Source: Angiostrongylus vasorum
Taxonomy: Eukaryota; Nematoda; Chromadorea; Rhabditida; Metastrongylidae
Assembly: GCA_018806985.1 (NCBI GenBank)
Contig: JADANN010000458.1
Coordinates: forward strand, 1,736,001 to 1,800,000
Length of the DNA: 64,000 nt
Reading direction: 5' to 3'
The position numbers were made by a program, and so were the translations under genes. The notes below the pieces were generated by a model. It searched no databases. It saw only the letters and a program-made list of their open reading frames with translations, and was not told where the DNA came from. Shown here one piece after another: positions 25,401 through 37,500 of the stretch (positions are counted from its first letter, which is position 1; each line of letters begins with the position of its first letter).

Positions 25401-28400
25401 CCCAACATCTAGTTAACCTGCTTGATAGCAACAGTATGTCACCTAACCTACCGCCATCACGATCGCCATTCCGCTTTCCGTCACCGTGTCCATGGGCGAC
25501 GACACCAGAGGCGCCTTTATTCGGATATTCTTCGTTATTTGTGTGTCGAGCCTCACATCATGAACGGAGAAGTCGATCACACCGGGAAGAATGTTGAAGT
25601 CACTGAATCACTTCAGTTCTCAACGATGAACAGAAAATAAATCTTTACTTGACCAATTCCAATCCACCAGTTGCAAACTTTTTACAGACGTATTTCATTT
25701 ATAACATTTTTGAACAACACTTTTAGTTGAATTAACTTCTAATTGAAGAACTGTTCGATCAATGCCGAGGTTAATAGAAAATCGGTCGTAAGAATTACAA
25801 AAAATTTTAATTTTTTTGGATCATATGCTGGATGTAAAAATGTATCGCGTGATAACAGCGAGATACCGACGGATCCCTAGTCAGTTGTCCACATGTGTAT
25901 GCTTACAAGCTGATGATCAAATCTTTAGCCACTTCCAGCTGCACTTAAAATCCAACATAAGTCGACGTAATTTCAGCGTTTCCGGCTCTCTCGATGATTC
26001 AACAATAGTGATAGAGGCCTAAGACCTATGCAGACTCGAATATCCCATGTTTGTATACATACTGGCTCTCCATCTATCGATTGGCTTTTCGATTTTTCTC
26101 TTTCAAAAAGCACACTAGAAAAGATTTCTGGAAAGGATCCAAAGGAAACCATCGTGTTTCGTCGGACGAAATCCAGCTTTCTGAAGATTTTTCCGCAGCT
26201 TGAGGCACAAGATATATGCGGAAAAAGCGAAAAATAAATAGGCCATGAGGTACAAAAAGAGAGAATGTTAATATTGTATAATTTGAAAAAAAGCTTGTAT
26301 TCCGTTGGCAATAATCCGCAGATTCCAATGGCACTTCTTTCATTTACTTTCGTTGTCTCACGCCCATCATGCACCATAAAGGCTTTCAAATTTGCGTTCG
26401 AATTTAAGTGAGCTTTTAGCTGACACTTGAGAGCTTCGCCTTCATGAATGTCACTGAATGTCGACAGGATTCCCCCTGGAATCATGTGATAGCATTCCAA
26501 TGTGCTCATCACAAGCATTCAAGCAGTCGCCGGCTTTCTTAGATGGTACTAGGCCCTTCTCAGAGAAGTCTGTTAACAACCCGATGACCACGAAAGGATG
26601 CTACGCCTCGTTAGCCAGATCGGTTAGGTTCGAAGCAGCGAAACATACAAATACAGCTACACGACAGCTTTATAGCACAAATCCACTTTTATTCGTGTGC
26701 CTTCATGCAGAGCTCTTCCCAGTAGAATACAACGAGAGAGAACACCCGATGAGAATAGTTGGTGAGGAAGAAATTTGTGTACTTTAATTCTGATTATTTT
26801 AACAGTGCTGGTTGCGTGACACACGACATCTCCGACGTTTTGAAATTGACTTTTAAAAACTAACATCGGACATTCAAGCTATCGCTCTTAATCTATTTTC
26901 TCACGCTACAGAATGGAATTGCGAATATTCGACCTATCATATTCTTTTTGGAGAAAATTATACTCCTTGATCGCCATCCTTTCTCAGAATTTTCTAACAA
27001 CTCAAGTTAAATATTCAAAAAACACCAATTTTTTTTTAATACCCATTTGTCGAAATCACCACCCATCAAATCGCAGTAGACGTGGGACCGTTGCAGTTGA
27101 TGATATCGAATTCGTTGCAAGGCGTTCCGGCGTCAGGAGAAAACAAAGATTTTAAGCATCTTAGTATTTAACTTTTTACGCGGCTCTTCATCATCTCTAC
27201 TGTGCGGATCCCAGCACTTCTTGCATCCGCTTCGATTTCCTCGCATTCGTCGTTCCACAAAGGTTTCAGAACATTTCGCGTGTTGTCTCCACTGCTGGGT
27301 GAGCAATTCTTCTTCTTTGTAATGCCGTGGAATGCTGGTGGAGTCGATTCTCGTTGCAATCTTCTGTATAACCGATCTAGTGTGTTCCCACGTTAACTGG
27401 AAAATATCTTTGTGCGTGGGTTCGAACCAGAACGATAATTCCTGCTGAACTGCATCCCTAACCAGTGCGCTTTGATGAGACTGTAGTTCGTCGCAATAAT
27501 TTGCTAGTGTTGCTTGTTTGTTTGAGAAGTGCCAGAAAGATAGTTCCGACTTGTAAAAGAACTACTGTCATTACGACAAAGGATCGTCTCAGCCCGACAG
27601 ACTATACACTTTAGTTCCGACTTGTAAAAGAAGTACTGTCACTAAGACAAAAAAATCTTCTTAGCCTGACAGGCAATAAACTTTCTCCGCCGCTGTTTAC
27701 AACACCGAGTCTTTCCAACATTCACCAAACGAAGACGACTACACGATGTATGCGGACTGCCAGAGGATTGCCACTGAGTAGTGGATATCGAACTGCGAAT
27801 AATACGCACCTGTCTATGAAGCAAATAAGACCAGATATTCGCCAAGTGAAAGAAGTGCGGGACGAAGGAGAATCGTTGTGCTCAGTATTTGGAGGTTCGC
27901 CTTTGAAGAATAGTGGGTGGGCTCCGAGGAAGGCGAAATCCGCCGAAACGTCAGCTTGTTAGTGAATAAAGAATAAAACTAACACCCTATGTTTGCTCAA
28001 CAAGAATATAAGAACTATCTGATAAATGCCGAAGTTAGTAAAAAGTCGGTCGTGGGAATTAATTTGTTAGTCTTTCCATAGGAATGAAGTCCTGAAAAAA
28101 AGTGAACTGATAAGGCCATTCGTGATCGACGTTGCCCACTAGCGCTGTGTGTTATCGATTGCAAAGCGTTCGTCATCTACCCGTTCGGAACGCAGTGTAC
28201 GTCTGTCCACCTTCCTTGTGGAGATTTCTGTCTCGGCAGTTGTTTTTTATTTATACAGATGTCATCTGCATCTCTACAGATGAGCTTTCTCCTTAAATGT
28301 CCTTTGCTTCTGAAGTGTACTAATTCCTTTTTCGCCCGAAAATAGTAAACAAATGACACACTAACGGATATGGACATTGCTTTTCTCTTCGAACAAACAA

Positions 28401-28566
28401 CTTATGACGTTTGAACTAAAACCCTTTAAGAACTTAGGTATTTAAAAATTCCAATGGCACAAGAAAATCGATTTCATAACAGAATGACGAACCTGTATGT
28501 GAGTCCATCATGACGTGACATGAGCTCATGCACGGACTCGCCATCGACCAAGTCCGCTTCGTTCAT
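10499..28566 (-). CDS. IMPDH: Inosine-5'-monophosphate dehydrogenase
   Basis: Cytosolic NAD-dependent oxidation of IMP to XMP, the rate-limiting step of guanine nucleotide synthesis. Exons (minus): 28566-28493, 25602-25452, 24482-24405, 23714-23573, 20761-20600, 19815-19748, 16363-16232, 13956-13866, 13534-13439, 12323-12145, 11890-11775, 11700-11557, 11380-11297, 10520-10499. They give 512 codons, against about 514 in animals. Seen: [13 protein letters not shown] at the N-terminus; [13 protein letters not shown]; a two-CBS Bateman region at about residues 105-228 starting GFVMQP; catalytic loop GSGSICITQ with Cys near 327; [38 protein letters not shown]; flap [17 protein letters not shown] and final FEKRPY. 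All junctions close in phase except exon 7: the AG acceptor is followed by GG where one G fits (see findings). Introns total over 16 kb and contain repeats. Ortholog of C. elegans T22D1.3 from recalled synteny. Confidence 0.97.
12660..12935 (-). repeat. tRNA-derived SINE-like repeat, family A
   Basis: Lies in IMPDH intron 9. The minus-strand head near 12,930 reads TGGCGCAGTGGTTGGAGGCG (A-box) with GTGGAATCGATCCCC as a B-box-like site; the tail is at 12,660. TGAACAAA occurs just outside both ends (about 12,639 and 12,932), a likely 8-bp target-site duplication. Confidence 0.75.
13317..13376. repeat. CT-rich simple repeat
   Basis: About 60 bp of (CT)n/(CCCT)n in IMPDH intron 9. Confidence 0.9.
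14640..15060. repeat. Palindromic element, decayed (copy 3)
   Basis: 'gaggttgggg...ttggctaacg' on the left is the approximate reverse complement of 'actagccaaataaaac...accaacct' on the right. Both arms carry worn hammerhead-like cores (CTGAAGA..GGCG on minus near 14,686; GAAGA..GGCG..CGCCGAAAC on plus near 14,930). IMPDH intron 7. Confidence 0.5.
17040..17410 (+). repeat. Unclassified ~350-bp interspersed repeat, family D copy 1
   Basis: IMPDH intron 6. Begins 'ggctacgaggtgttcctggg', contains 'taccaggatccaccaccgtc', ends 'gaggacgggccattcaagta'. Same block at 21.65 (+), 24.9 (-), 31.7 (+) and 49.2 kb (-). No RT, transposase or tRNA-like head was recognised in it. Confidence 0.7.
18350..19090 (+). 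mobile_element. Degenerate RTE-type non-LTR retrotransposon remnant (RT fragment)
   Basis: With frameshifts, the plus strand contains [11 protein letters not shown] (RT motif A: LTF.DxKKAFD) near 18,745-18,785 and [17 protein letters not shown] near 18,910-18,960 (motif B, usually GVRQGDTxSPxLF). Stops and frameshifts throughout mean it is dead. The outer limits are approximate, as I could not trace the rest of the element with confidence. IMPDH intron 6. Confidence 0.5.
19950..20395. repeat. SINE-like repeat, family C copy 2
   Basis: Same block as 140-500: 'cgaaggacccgcatggtgtg', 'aaaggacaatagcgcgttct', 'gatcaatcccgttgacgggt'. IMPDH intron 5. Confidence 0.6.
21324..21603 (+). repeat. tRNA-derived SINE-like repeat, family A
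   Basis: Head GTGGCGCAGTGGTTGGAGGC (A-box), GGAATCGATCCCC (B-box-like), tail 'gatcaacgccgagagctt'. A possible TSD TATGTCAA occurs at about 21,306 and after the tail. IMPDH intron 4. Confidence 0.75.
21640..22000 (+). repeat. Family D ~350-bp repeat, copy 2
   Basis: Contains 'gtatagcgggaggattcatt' and 'taccaggatgcaccaccgtc', and ends at 'gctgggccatccaagcatca'. Directly follows a family A SINE in IMPDH intron 4. Confidence 0.65.
22476..22748 (-). repeat. tRNA-derived SINE-like repeat, family A
   Basis: Tail at 22,476 ('aaggataaagctctcggcgt' on plus), head near 22,740 with decayed A-box ('actgcgctatagg' on plus). IMPDH intron 4. Confidence 0.7.
24895..25275 (-). repeat. Family D ~350-bp repeat, copy 3
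   Basis: Reverse complement of the 17-kb copy ('gacgacccgtcctcagtgac' to 'aacacctcctagccacgatg'). It ends about 175 bp before IMPDH exon 2. Confidence 0.65.
27180..27480 (-). repeat. tRNA-derived SINE-like repeat, family B
   Basis: Minus-strand head AAAGCGCACTGGTTAGGGAT (A-box) and a perfect B-box TGGTTCGAACCC near 27,416-27,427. The body shares 'ggatcccagcacttcttgca' with 6.65 and 9.65 kb. IMPDH intron 1. Confidence 0.7.
27900..28075 (+). repeat. Half of a palindromic, hammerhead-bearing element
   Basis: Right arm only: 'aaggcgaaatccgccgaaac' (27,930-27,949), then 'gtcagcttgttagtgaataa' and 'gaagttagtaaaaagtcggt'. The core reads CCGAGGA, so the hammerhead CTGANGA box is mutated and it should be inactive. 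IMPDH intron 1. Confidence 0.55.
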
Positions 28567-29083
28567 GACGGACCTCCAGATCGATCGGAACACTGGCCAA
28601 AATACGCGTAGGTTAAACGACAATGGATGAGAATTCCCTATATGCAACGGAATTGAGGTAAAATCCGATGAAAATGATAGTAAACGAGGAGAGAAAGTTG
28701 CAATGAACACTACCATAATAGTAAGATGTTAAATCGACTGATGAGGCATGTTGCCAGTTCACAAAAACACCTCAGTAGCCTGAGTTTAACGAACAAAGGA
28801 AATTTGGTTCGACACGCCATGAAAACTGTCAGATCTAACCTCATGAAATCAATGGATAACAAGTTGCGAAAAAGCCTAAAACTTATGACCACAGCTAAGT
28901 GAAATGTGAGGGAGGAAGGAACTAGTGAGATTAGGCAGGCCCACGACCACCCACAAAAAAAGCAACAAATTCCGTCGAACGGACAATCATGCCTGATACG
29001 GAAAGGTTTGAGATTTCGACAAATAGCGTCATTTGTTATAAAATAAACCAAGCCGACCAAATGGGTGGACAAGCGCCAGCAGA

Positions 29084-29398
29084 ATGAGCTGTGCTGGGCC
29101 GGATTTGACAGGCGGCGCGCGCGCTATGATCTCCTGCGCCGGAGCTGGGAGGGCGACCAACGGTCACAGCGGGCTCCAGACGGCGACAATGGCCATTAGA
29201 AATGCGTCCGTTCGCTGCACGTCGTCGGCCAGTGACGGCGAACGACAGAAGCGGACGGTGTCCTCGTCCGTCGAAACAGTGCAAGAGGTCAAAGGCAAAC
29301 GACGACGTGGTCACTCACACCCGTTCGCCCGCCGTAGTCGGTACGATGGTTTCGCACTGTCGACCGGAGGAGAATCGGAAGCAACACCAGTCTGATAG
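29084..29398 (+). other. GC-rich open frame of unknown status, divergent from IMPDH
   Basis: A 104-codon plus-strand frame in a markedly GC-rich island (about 29,060-29,400) within AT-rich DNA, about 520 bp upstream of the IMPDH ATG on the opposite strand. The predicted peptide is Ser/Arg-rich with no motif I recognise, and the minus strand is open too, as expected by chance in GC-rich sequence. It could be a promoter-associated island, an exon of an unrecognised gene, or chance. Confidence 0.2.
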
Positions 29399-29784
29399 AG
29401 CGGCATAAACAGAGAATAACACCACCTCACTTCAATCTTTTTGTTCAACATCATATTATTGCCTGTTTGCATCACATCCACCCATTGTATTCACTTTTTT
29501 GACTTCGATTGCTTGCTAATAATTCCATTCATCTTCCAGTTAGGAAGAATATAACGATTAGGAAGCCTTCCGGGAAACCAGCACAGCTGTTGCTGTGGGA
29601 ACGCGCAACGCTCAATAGATAGCAGGAGACTTCTACGAACAGCATATTGAAGAGGGAACATAATATCCTTCAGGGGAAAGCTAGCAGTGTGACCATGAGC
29701 AGATAGATAATCGTTCGCATTATAAAACCATTGAACAGAAGAATGGAAGACAACGATTACAACGTTAGCGGCTACTTACCATAA

Positions 29785-30018
29785 AGGATAAAATGATAAA
29801 GCTCTCGGTGTTGATCAATCCCTGAGGCATGCGCCATGCATTCGACTTCATTAAGCACAGATGGAAGTGACTGAATACATATTCGGCCTTTACAATGACG
29901 TCCGATGGCCTACCGATGTTTCGAGGGATGGAGGGCTTGGTGAGCCTTGGGCGCGGGGATCGACTCCACGTGTACTGCAGGGCGCCTTCGACCACTGGGC
30001 TACAAGCGCCCCTTGGCT
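29785..30018 (-). repeat. tRNA-derived SINE-like repeat, family A, internal deletion
   Basis: The central block is missing ('gatgtttcgagggatgg' joins the two ends). Head 'ccactgggctacaagcgcc' on plus, tail 'ataaagctctcggtgttgat'. Confidence 0.7.
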
Positions 30019-30360
30019 GTTTACCACAGGCTCTTTAATAGACTCAACAAGCACCCTGGACTCTATACCATATGCTTCATGCCAATGATTGCTATTAAAA
30101 TAATGACGCCATCAGCGATGTGACATGGTGTAAAAGCCGACCATCCTCATCATTTCCACGTCCATGCGATGTCCCCTTCCAACCTTCACAGCACATTTTC
30201 TAGAGCGACATTGAATAATTTCGTTGATAATATCATAATGACCGACTCCACTTATTTATGCCAATGATGATGTAATTGCAAAGTCGAAAAATACTGGTTT
30301 GAAGTCGTTGTTTAGGTAATGATGTCGAGTTTTGTGTAATAAGTATTTCAACAATTTGCA

Positions 30361-30555
30361 TCACCACACACATACACATACATACACACACACACCCACC
30401 CACCCACACACACACGCACACACACATATACACACACACATACATACACACATATACACATATACACATACACATATACACATATACACACATACACATA
30501 CACACACACATACACATATACACATGTATATATATATATATACACACACACACAA
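30361..30555. repeat. CA/TA microsatellite
   Basis: About 195 bp of mixed (CA)n, (CATA)n and (TA)n. Open frames through it on both strands are artefacts of the repeat. Confidence 0.95.
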
Positions 30556-31714
30556 GGAATATGTTAGTGTTAGATTGACTACAATGACCGACTTTTTTCC
30601 TCACTTATTCAGCGGATTTTTTTTAGAGCAACACATGTGTGAACTATCAAAGGCCGTATGACCACGAAATTGCATTTGTTGTTGAAAACAACTAGGGAAT
30701 GCATTCCCGTAGATACGGAGTAGGTGCGCAGTAGCGCGTGCACGGTAGAAAGTGGTGTGGATGATTGTATGCATCTCAGCTAATCGTTTTATGCTGCTCG
30801 GATGCTTCAAGACAGGAAGCGGGCAATGTCTCTACAAAGGAAACCGTTGTATTTTCACTGATTTCATGGCTTGGTGAAAGTTTTCGGCGAACAACCGCCT
30901 TATCGTTCCATTAAATGCAACACCGACCTCGGCCGACTTCTCTACGACGGTATATTACGAGGAGCACATTTCGTCACATCTTCTACGATATCATAAGCGG
31001 AATTTGATGAGCGGCGTCTTCTTCTACTAGTTAGGTCGATGACGACATCCTTTGATTCAGCTTGTGTCATCAGCTCTTCAATAGCTGCTTCTTTAGCTTG
31101 CATATGTGCATTAGTGGATATTGTTGTCACAGTTCTCCTTGATTTCTACAGCCTAGAATGACCTTGGGATCTTAGCAGCCTTTCAACAATCGTACTACCA
31201 TACAGCAGGCGCATCGAGAGCTCATTCGAATGTAGAAAAATGAGACCCTTTATTTCCGCTGTTTCTGGAGGAAAATACTGAACGGCTTTCAAAGCTCTAC
31301 TAAAGTAGATGTGCTACGCACTTTTCGTAGGTGACTCTGAACTATCACTATGTTGTTCTCGTTCATTTGATTTCGCATTTTAGTATAATCGGCATGCAAA
31401 ATATAGCCTACTTAGGTTTCGGAGCGGTAGGAAGTCTTACGACTAGCCAACTGAGATCCGTAAATGAAATACACACATTAGCAAAAATGTAGAACTTAGC
31501 TCCTTCGTTGCTAAGCAATAGTGACGAGAAATTCATCATTGCTATTCTCGGAAAGAAATGCCCGAACAATTTCTTCTAATGCTTGAGTATTCGTAATTCA
31601 TATGTCGGTTTCTGCAACTTCCTCCTAAGATTTAGCATTTGGCGTAAATTTCGCAGCTTATAATTTGGATTTTGGAATCCGTGCAGTTCATTTTAGGGAA
31701 ACAGCATAAGTAGA

Positions 31715-32055
31715 GTTAGCAATCCGTTCCTGGGTGTCGGGCTGCGACGTATAGCGGGAGGATTCGTCCCACCGGCAGGGTCTCCCAAGCTGAGAAGAAG
31801 TCCGGCGTTTCCATCAGGAAGCCTGGCTAAGAGTAAACCAAAACCAGGATCTACCGCAGTCCTGGTATGAAACTAGGCACATCTCCCTCCGATCCACAAA
31901 GGTGGCGACTTCCCTATGGTGGTGGCGATTTGGGACAGATTTTGGCCAGGCTGACCTCGGGACTCCAGGGAACCACAGTATAGACCAGCAAAACTCCGAA
32001 AAATGGAAATTATGCTGGGACCCGCAGGACCAGTGAGGACGTACCATCCAGGTAT
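31715..32055 (+). repeat. Family D ~350-bp repeat, copy 4
   Basis: 'gcgacgtatagcgggaggat' to 'caggaccagtgaggacgtac', same order as the 17-kb copy. Confidence 0.65.
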
Positions 32056-34539
32056 CTAACTAAGTAAGAGTTAGCAGTAGACAAAAAACATCATCTCGTC
32101 ATGTTGCCACAAAATTCAATGAAGTCTACTCTTGTAACAGGATGATAGATGGCGGAATACATCACTACCTATCATCTGGCGGTTCAATTTCAATCAGTGA
32201 TGAATGATAGCCGTGATGTGTTCCAAAAGACACAGCGCTAGTCCCGTCTACTTCAATGTTGATTGGTTAATAGCTGACACTGTTCGCCGATTTCTGTTGT
32301 AGCAAACCACTTCTGTTTTCCGTTCCGAAAAAGGTGTTCTCAACGGAGTTGTTTACGATATCATGCAGTTCGAAGTTAGACTACCCGTGGTTTTCGACGG
32401 GAGTGCAAGCACTTCCTTTTTGTGAAACGGTACATGTTGTGCATCGTACATTACAAGTCGTGATATCCTGCCCAACTAGCATACAGGAGACCCTTTTTTA
32501 AGACTCACTGCCGAAGGTTCTCGTCAAAGCCACTTAGTGGAATATTTTCTCACAGTTTTTGGCTCAGTGGATGGAGATGTTCCTTGGAGTCTTTTCAAGG
32601 GCTGCCTCGTCGCTGCACCGCAGTAGTTGGAAATCAGTGCTTCTGATATTGCAAGCGACACCTTCAGCATTCGATTCATCATGTGATTGCAGCTGTTCCA
32701 GACGTCCTAAAGCACTTTCTCGAGTTTCAATAATGTAGGAGCCCCCATAGAGCCGACCCAGCCTCCGGTAGCTAACCTTCTGGTTCTCAGTAAACTACAA
32801 AATGAACGTGAAACAGTCCGCGTTCTTAACAGTATGATACTCAGGTGTATAGGATTGTGGGAGCTGATGGAATTGGCGGGAAACACGTATGTATTAGTAC
32901 AGCTTCTCAACAGTATTTTCCACCAGTACAGTTTTTTATGTCGCTTTCCAAGCGGTTATCAAAATTTCTATGCGTGAAGGCGAAAGATAATGACTTGTAA
33001 TACCTCCGTTCCTCAGCTTTGGTTCGGAAAGTTTTTACTCTTTTGCTGAGATATAGGTACAACCATACAACGGAAGAAGACAACCAGCACTTGTGGTTCT
33101 TCTGGAAGCTTAGTAAATACTACTACTACTCAATCGTTAATTGGAAGTGCTTGTCGGTGTTTGTTTGAGCGAAGAAGGCATGATATTTGTTAGTAAGCTG
33201 GACTACTACACAGCGGTGGGGAAGTTGGGCTCTAATTCTCTGTTGATCTTCGTATTCTGTCGTGAACAATGTAGCGAACAACCATTAAGGATATTTAGGA
33301 GTTTATTTCTCCACTCAAGTACCATTACGAAACTGTGCGGTTAACAAGGTGTCAATAAAAAACTTTTTTTTCGTGCGAATCGATGTGAAAGAATTCTGAC
33401 TGATAAGTCGAAGACCGTGCCAACTTCAGCGCTAAATCTTGTCACCTCGAAGGTTGTTCAAACAGTTGTTTTTGAACACACATTTTCATCCCATTTTAGT
33501 GAATAACAGTTTCGCTCTAATTATCGAGTAGAGACGACATTGAAAAAATGAGGAAATGCACCCTTGTCAGAAATTTATGGAGATCTGAAACCATGACGAT
33601 GTTCTGGAGATACAGAAATGGAAAGCATAGCGGTTGAACATTGCAAAATGAACGCACACACCAGTACAACCGTTCCAAAAAGACACTAAGGCTCACAGTC
33701 ACATTCGACACCAACAGACGGTAATTCTTATATTCTTAAATGCGTGTCATTCCTGAACAAAAACGAAAAACATCGAGAAATCACTCACAAATGGACCATA
33801 GTATTTCCCGAACACCTCGACATTTTAATGAGTCCTACCTCCAAAGCAGCTCTCACTCTTTTCCGCGTATGAGCACAAAGTAAAAAAAAAAAGATGTTTA
33901 CGGATAACCATAACCCCAATGAAAGTTGTAACATAAGGTTACGGACAACCCCAATGACGCTTGTAACTCAATGCATACGAAATTACATGGAAGGAATTGA
34001 GTGGTAGAATCAAGCGCGAAATATATCAGTTATCAAGATGAAGTTTGTGGCTCGCATTTGACTACGAAGCAAATCCAATGCACAATGTCCAATACCATTA
34101 ATTATTCTATAACTGCTTCTAACATGCGGCACCATACATTTAAGTGAATTGTTCCCATACCTAGTCTAAATTCTAGTAAATAAATGATTCTATGCACTCG
34201 CAGATGTATCGGAAAATTAATCTTTTTAATATCCAAACAGAGGTAAGTTAAAAAGATTTTATCAACCAAAACAGAACTTACACACATTTACCCATATATT
34301 ATATATCTTTGAATCAGAACAACTTCCAGAAGAAATGAGAAAAAAAACAAGCAACACAGAAAATATTGCATCCAAGTTTTCCAGACAATCTAACGAAAAA
34401 TTTATCTCCCATTAAGGTCTGAAGGACTCTAAGATTTTGGCAACGAGCATCAAGTGAACGTGTGAACCGCAGAAGAATTACTTGCACGCTTCCACAGAAA
34501 CAGAATGTAGTATCCCTTGTAAAACCACAGAAAAAACGA

Positions 34540-37500
34540 CTAGAGTGAGGCAAGCACTGACTCAGAACGCATACGTGCTTCTGTCACCTTCTGACTGAAC
34601 TGTGTGTCCTCGCTGCTCGCAGACTTCTGTTGACTCTTCTGCACACTGGCAATGTAGCCTTCCAATGCATCCACGATCGGTTTCTCATATTTCAAGAGTT
34701 CCTGAGCCTTATCAAACGTTTTCTGACAGTCCTCTTTCAGAGTGTCGATTGCACTCGCTAGTTTGTTGTTGATATCAACTCGACCAGCCTCTAATTTCTT
34801 CTTTCCATTCTCTAGTTCAGAAAGATCTCGTGTAGATTTATAATGTGTGACTGCATCAAGAAACTGTGAAAACACACGATTCTTCTTATCAATAAGGTGA
34901 GCCAATGGTGCTACTTTACCTTGAATACGTTCACGTGTTTCACGAACGGGATCCTAAACGCTAAATGTCACACTGAAACCAGAAATGAATTCATCAGAAT
35001 TCATCATGACACAAACCTAAAACACTGTTGCAACCCATGTGAATAATGGTTCGTGCAAAAGGAATGGCCGCTCTTGCAACTATATATTTTGCAGACCAAT
35101 TTTACAACGGCTGTAAACCACTTCATGGCTTATTTCTCCCTTAACTACTTGCTAAGTAAACATCGTCTTACAGATGATTTACGATGGTTTCATATTTGCT
35201 GAAATGATGCTCTAGAGACAAAAAAAAAAGTTGTCGATTTGATTTATCAGTCTGAATTCGGACACTCTTCCATGGATGTAACCTTAAATGCCAGTAAAGC
35301 ATCGTTCAGAATAGCGCTTCCGAATGCAGACTATCAAGATAGATCGAAAAGTTTCGTATAGGAATAACAGGCATGGTAACGAGGAAGGTTGTGGGCGCCC
35401 AAAATCAGTTAACGATAAGCATCCGTAGACAATAACCTAAGCTAACCATATAAAAACGCAACTCGATGGCTTGATGAAGAACTCAACGTTAGTAACTCGA
35501 CAAACGATTTTAATCTTAAGAAGCTGGGATGGTAAAAACCTCGACAAATCGTCTGACTTCCCTGTTGGCCGCTGGTAAACTAAGAAACATTTTCAAATTT
35601 AGAGTAAAAGAATGAAAGCAGACAAGCAATGTTACGGGACTTATGAAACGCCTCAGAAGTTAGTGCGTACATATTCAGAATTGATTAAAAGAAAATGTCC
35701 AACGTTCTTGAACGAAAACAATAGATCACATATTATACATTTAAAGCTACAAATGTTCAAGAAACTGCGCATTTTGCCCCATTCATCAAGTACCACTTGT
35801 TAGTTATTGGACATTTTTCCAAGCAATTCGAAAAACGTATCTGAAAAGACGTGTGGATTCCACATTTGAATCAATAAATTTTGGTTAGAGTCAAATTATA
35901 GCATTTGGGAATTTCGTTCATGAAGAACTGTTCTTTCTGTCTCTTATTAAAATGTGCTGAAACAACTATGCTAACCATTATCTTGATGATCAAACACGAA
36001 GCTGTTACTTAACTCTTTATTTATACATAAGTTGATGCTTCTGAGGATTTCACATTCTTCATAGCCTGGAAAGATCAAGTTGACTGCAATCTACCCAGCC
36101 AAACACCTCCATAACTAGGTACAGAAAGTACTACACCAAGATTTCAACTGCTTTGGGAACAAAATGGCTTCTTCACAGACTCACCGCTTTCTGTGAGTCT
36201 TCCCCTGAGTATGTCACTTAGAGACCAACCGCACAGAGTTCACATGGAAGCGTAATGTGGCTCTCACATTAAAATAACAGTCTTAAATATTGTGTAAAAC
36301 CACGCGTGATTACGAGGCATTCTTTGCGGTTCAACTTCGGATTCCTGGAATTTATCCAGAATGCCTCGAGAGTTCTGCACGCCGTTGTTTTCGACTTTTG
36401 TGTGACAATGGTAACTTCCATTTCGAAATCTTCCCGTTATGTCTCTGTGTCCTATGCGCGCCAAGTGGAGATTCTTTGAGCTTCAGGAACATAACACTGA
36501 GTTAAAACCAAAGTCCGCGAAAAGTGAACGGTGAAATCCGCCGGAACGTCACCTTGTTCATAAATAAAGAACAAAGTAATAAACTCGTATTGGCTCATCA
36601 ATAAAACAGTGAATTATTCCACCAACGCCGAGGCTAACATAAAGCCGGTCGTAGGAACTATGTTGACGTTTCCGTCGCTTTGTGAAATACCAATGAGGCA
36701 AGCAAATACGCTTATAAGTAAAAATTATGTCAGCAAACAGATGAATACTCACCAGAACAATAGTAAAGTCGAATCGCATATAAATGATCACAGCAGTGAA
36801 AAGAGCGAGAAAGAACGCTGTCGCTATCAATGGCTCACGGATCATATTAGCATAGTCAAATTCATAGAAAAGCTGAAATAAACTGTTTGTAAGACCTTAC
36901 TTTCAAAAAACAATGGTGAATCTCAAAAAGTTAACAGATGACTGAAAGACTAAAAAAAAGCTCCGTAATTAAGAAAGGAAGCATGAAGACCTACTGTAAA
37001 CAACTGTATATGCTCTGGAACAAGATTAGCTTTCTGCAGAACAATCACAGTGCGTCCAGTTGTATCCAAATAAGTCGAATGTACTTCGTCTGGACGACGA
37101 GTCATAGAGTATGGTGTGGTGAGCCTCACCTTCCTGAACAGTGCAATTTCTTACTATAACAGACCATAAAAGCTCTCGGCGTTGATCAATCCCCTGAGAG
37201 ATGTACCATACATTCGAGTTCATTAAGAAACGTTGGAGGCGAATGAATGCATATCTGGCCTTTTACAGTGACTCTAGGTGGTCTACCGAGGCATTGAGCC
37301 AGTGCAGCTTTCCTCCCAAACAAGTCCGGCACCAATTTGCCGACCCCCGGAGGGATGGAACGCTTGGTGACCAGGGGGCGCGGGAATCGATCCCACACGC
37401 GCTATAGACCATACAGCAGTATAATAAACGTCAAATAATTTTTTTAAAATACGCCGAAAAAAATAACAATTCTTTATAGGAAAAGTGACAACGTACTTGA

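Larger units (their letters stand above)
28567..34539. other. Intergenic region upstream of IMPDH, downstream of ribo-1
   Basis: Contains the likely IMPDH promoter (no motif assigned), a GC-rich open frame (29,084-29,398), a family A SINE (29.8 kb), a CA/TA microsatellite (30.36 kb) and a family D repeat (31.7 kb). The rest is AT-rich with only short open frames and no gene I can support. Confidence 0.6.

Noticed and set aside
25973..26787. 181- and 109-codon open frames in IMPDH intron 1
   Set aside because: No motif recognised and both strands are open; not enough to call a gene, though not excluded.
27415..27475. Possible real tRNA gene (perfect B-box)
   Set aside because: No acceptor-stem pairing or proper anticodon arm could be drawn, and the sequence continues into a shared repeat body, so it is a SINE head.
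30233..30661. Open frames of 60-120 codons on both strands in the CA/TA tract
   Set aside because: They only translate the microsatellite (Cys/Val/Tyr or His/Thr repeats).
34540..36872. Separate gene for the 138-codon exon at 34,540-34,953
   Set aside because: It joins exon 9 of ribo-1 in phase and matches the C-terminal cytosolic tail of ribophorin I.
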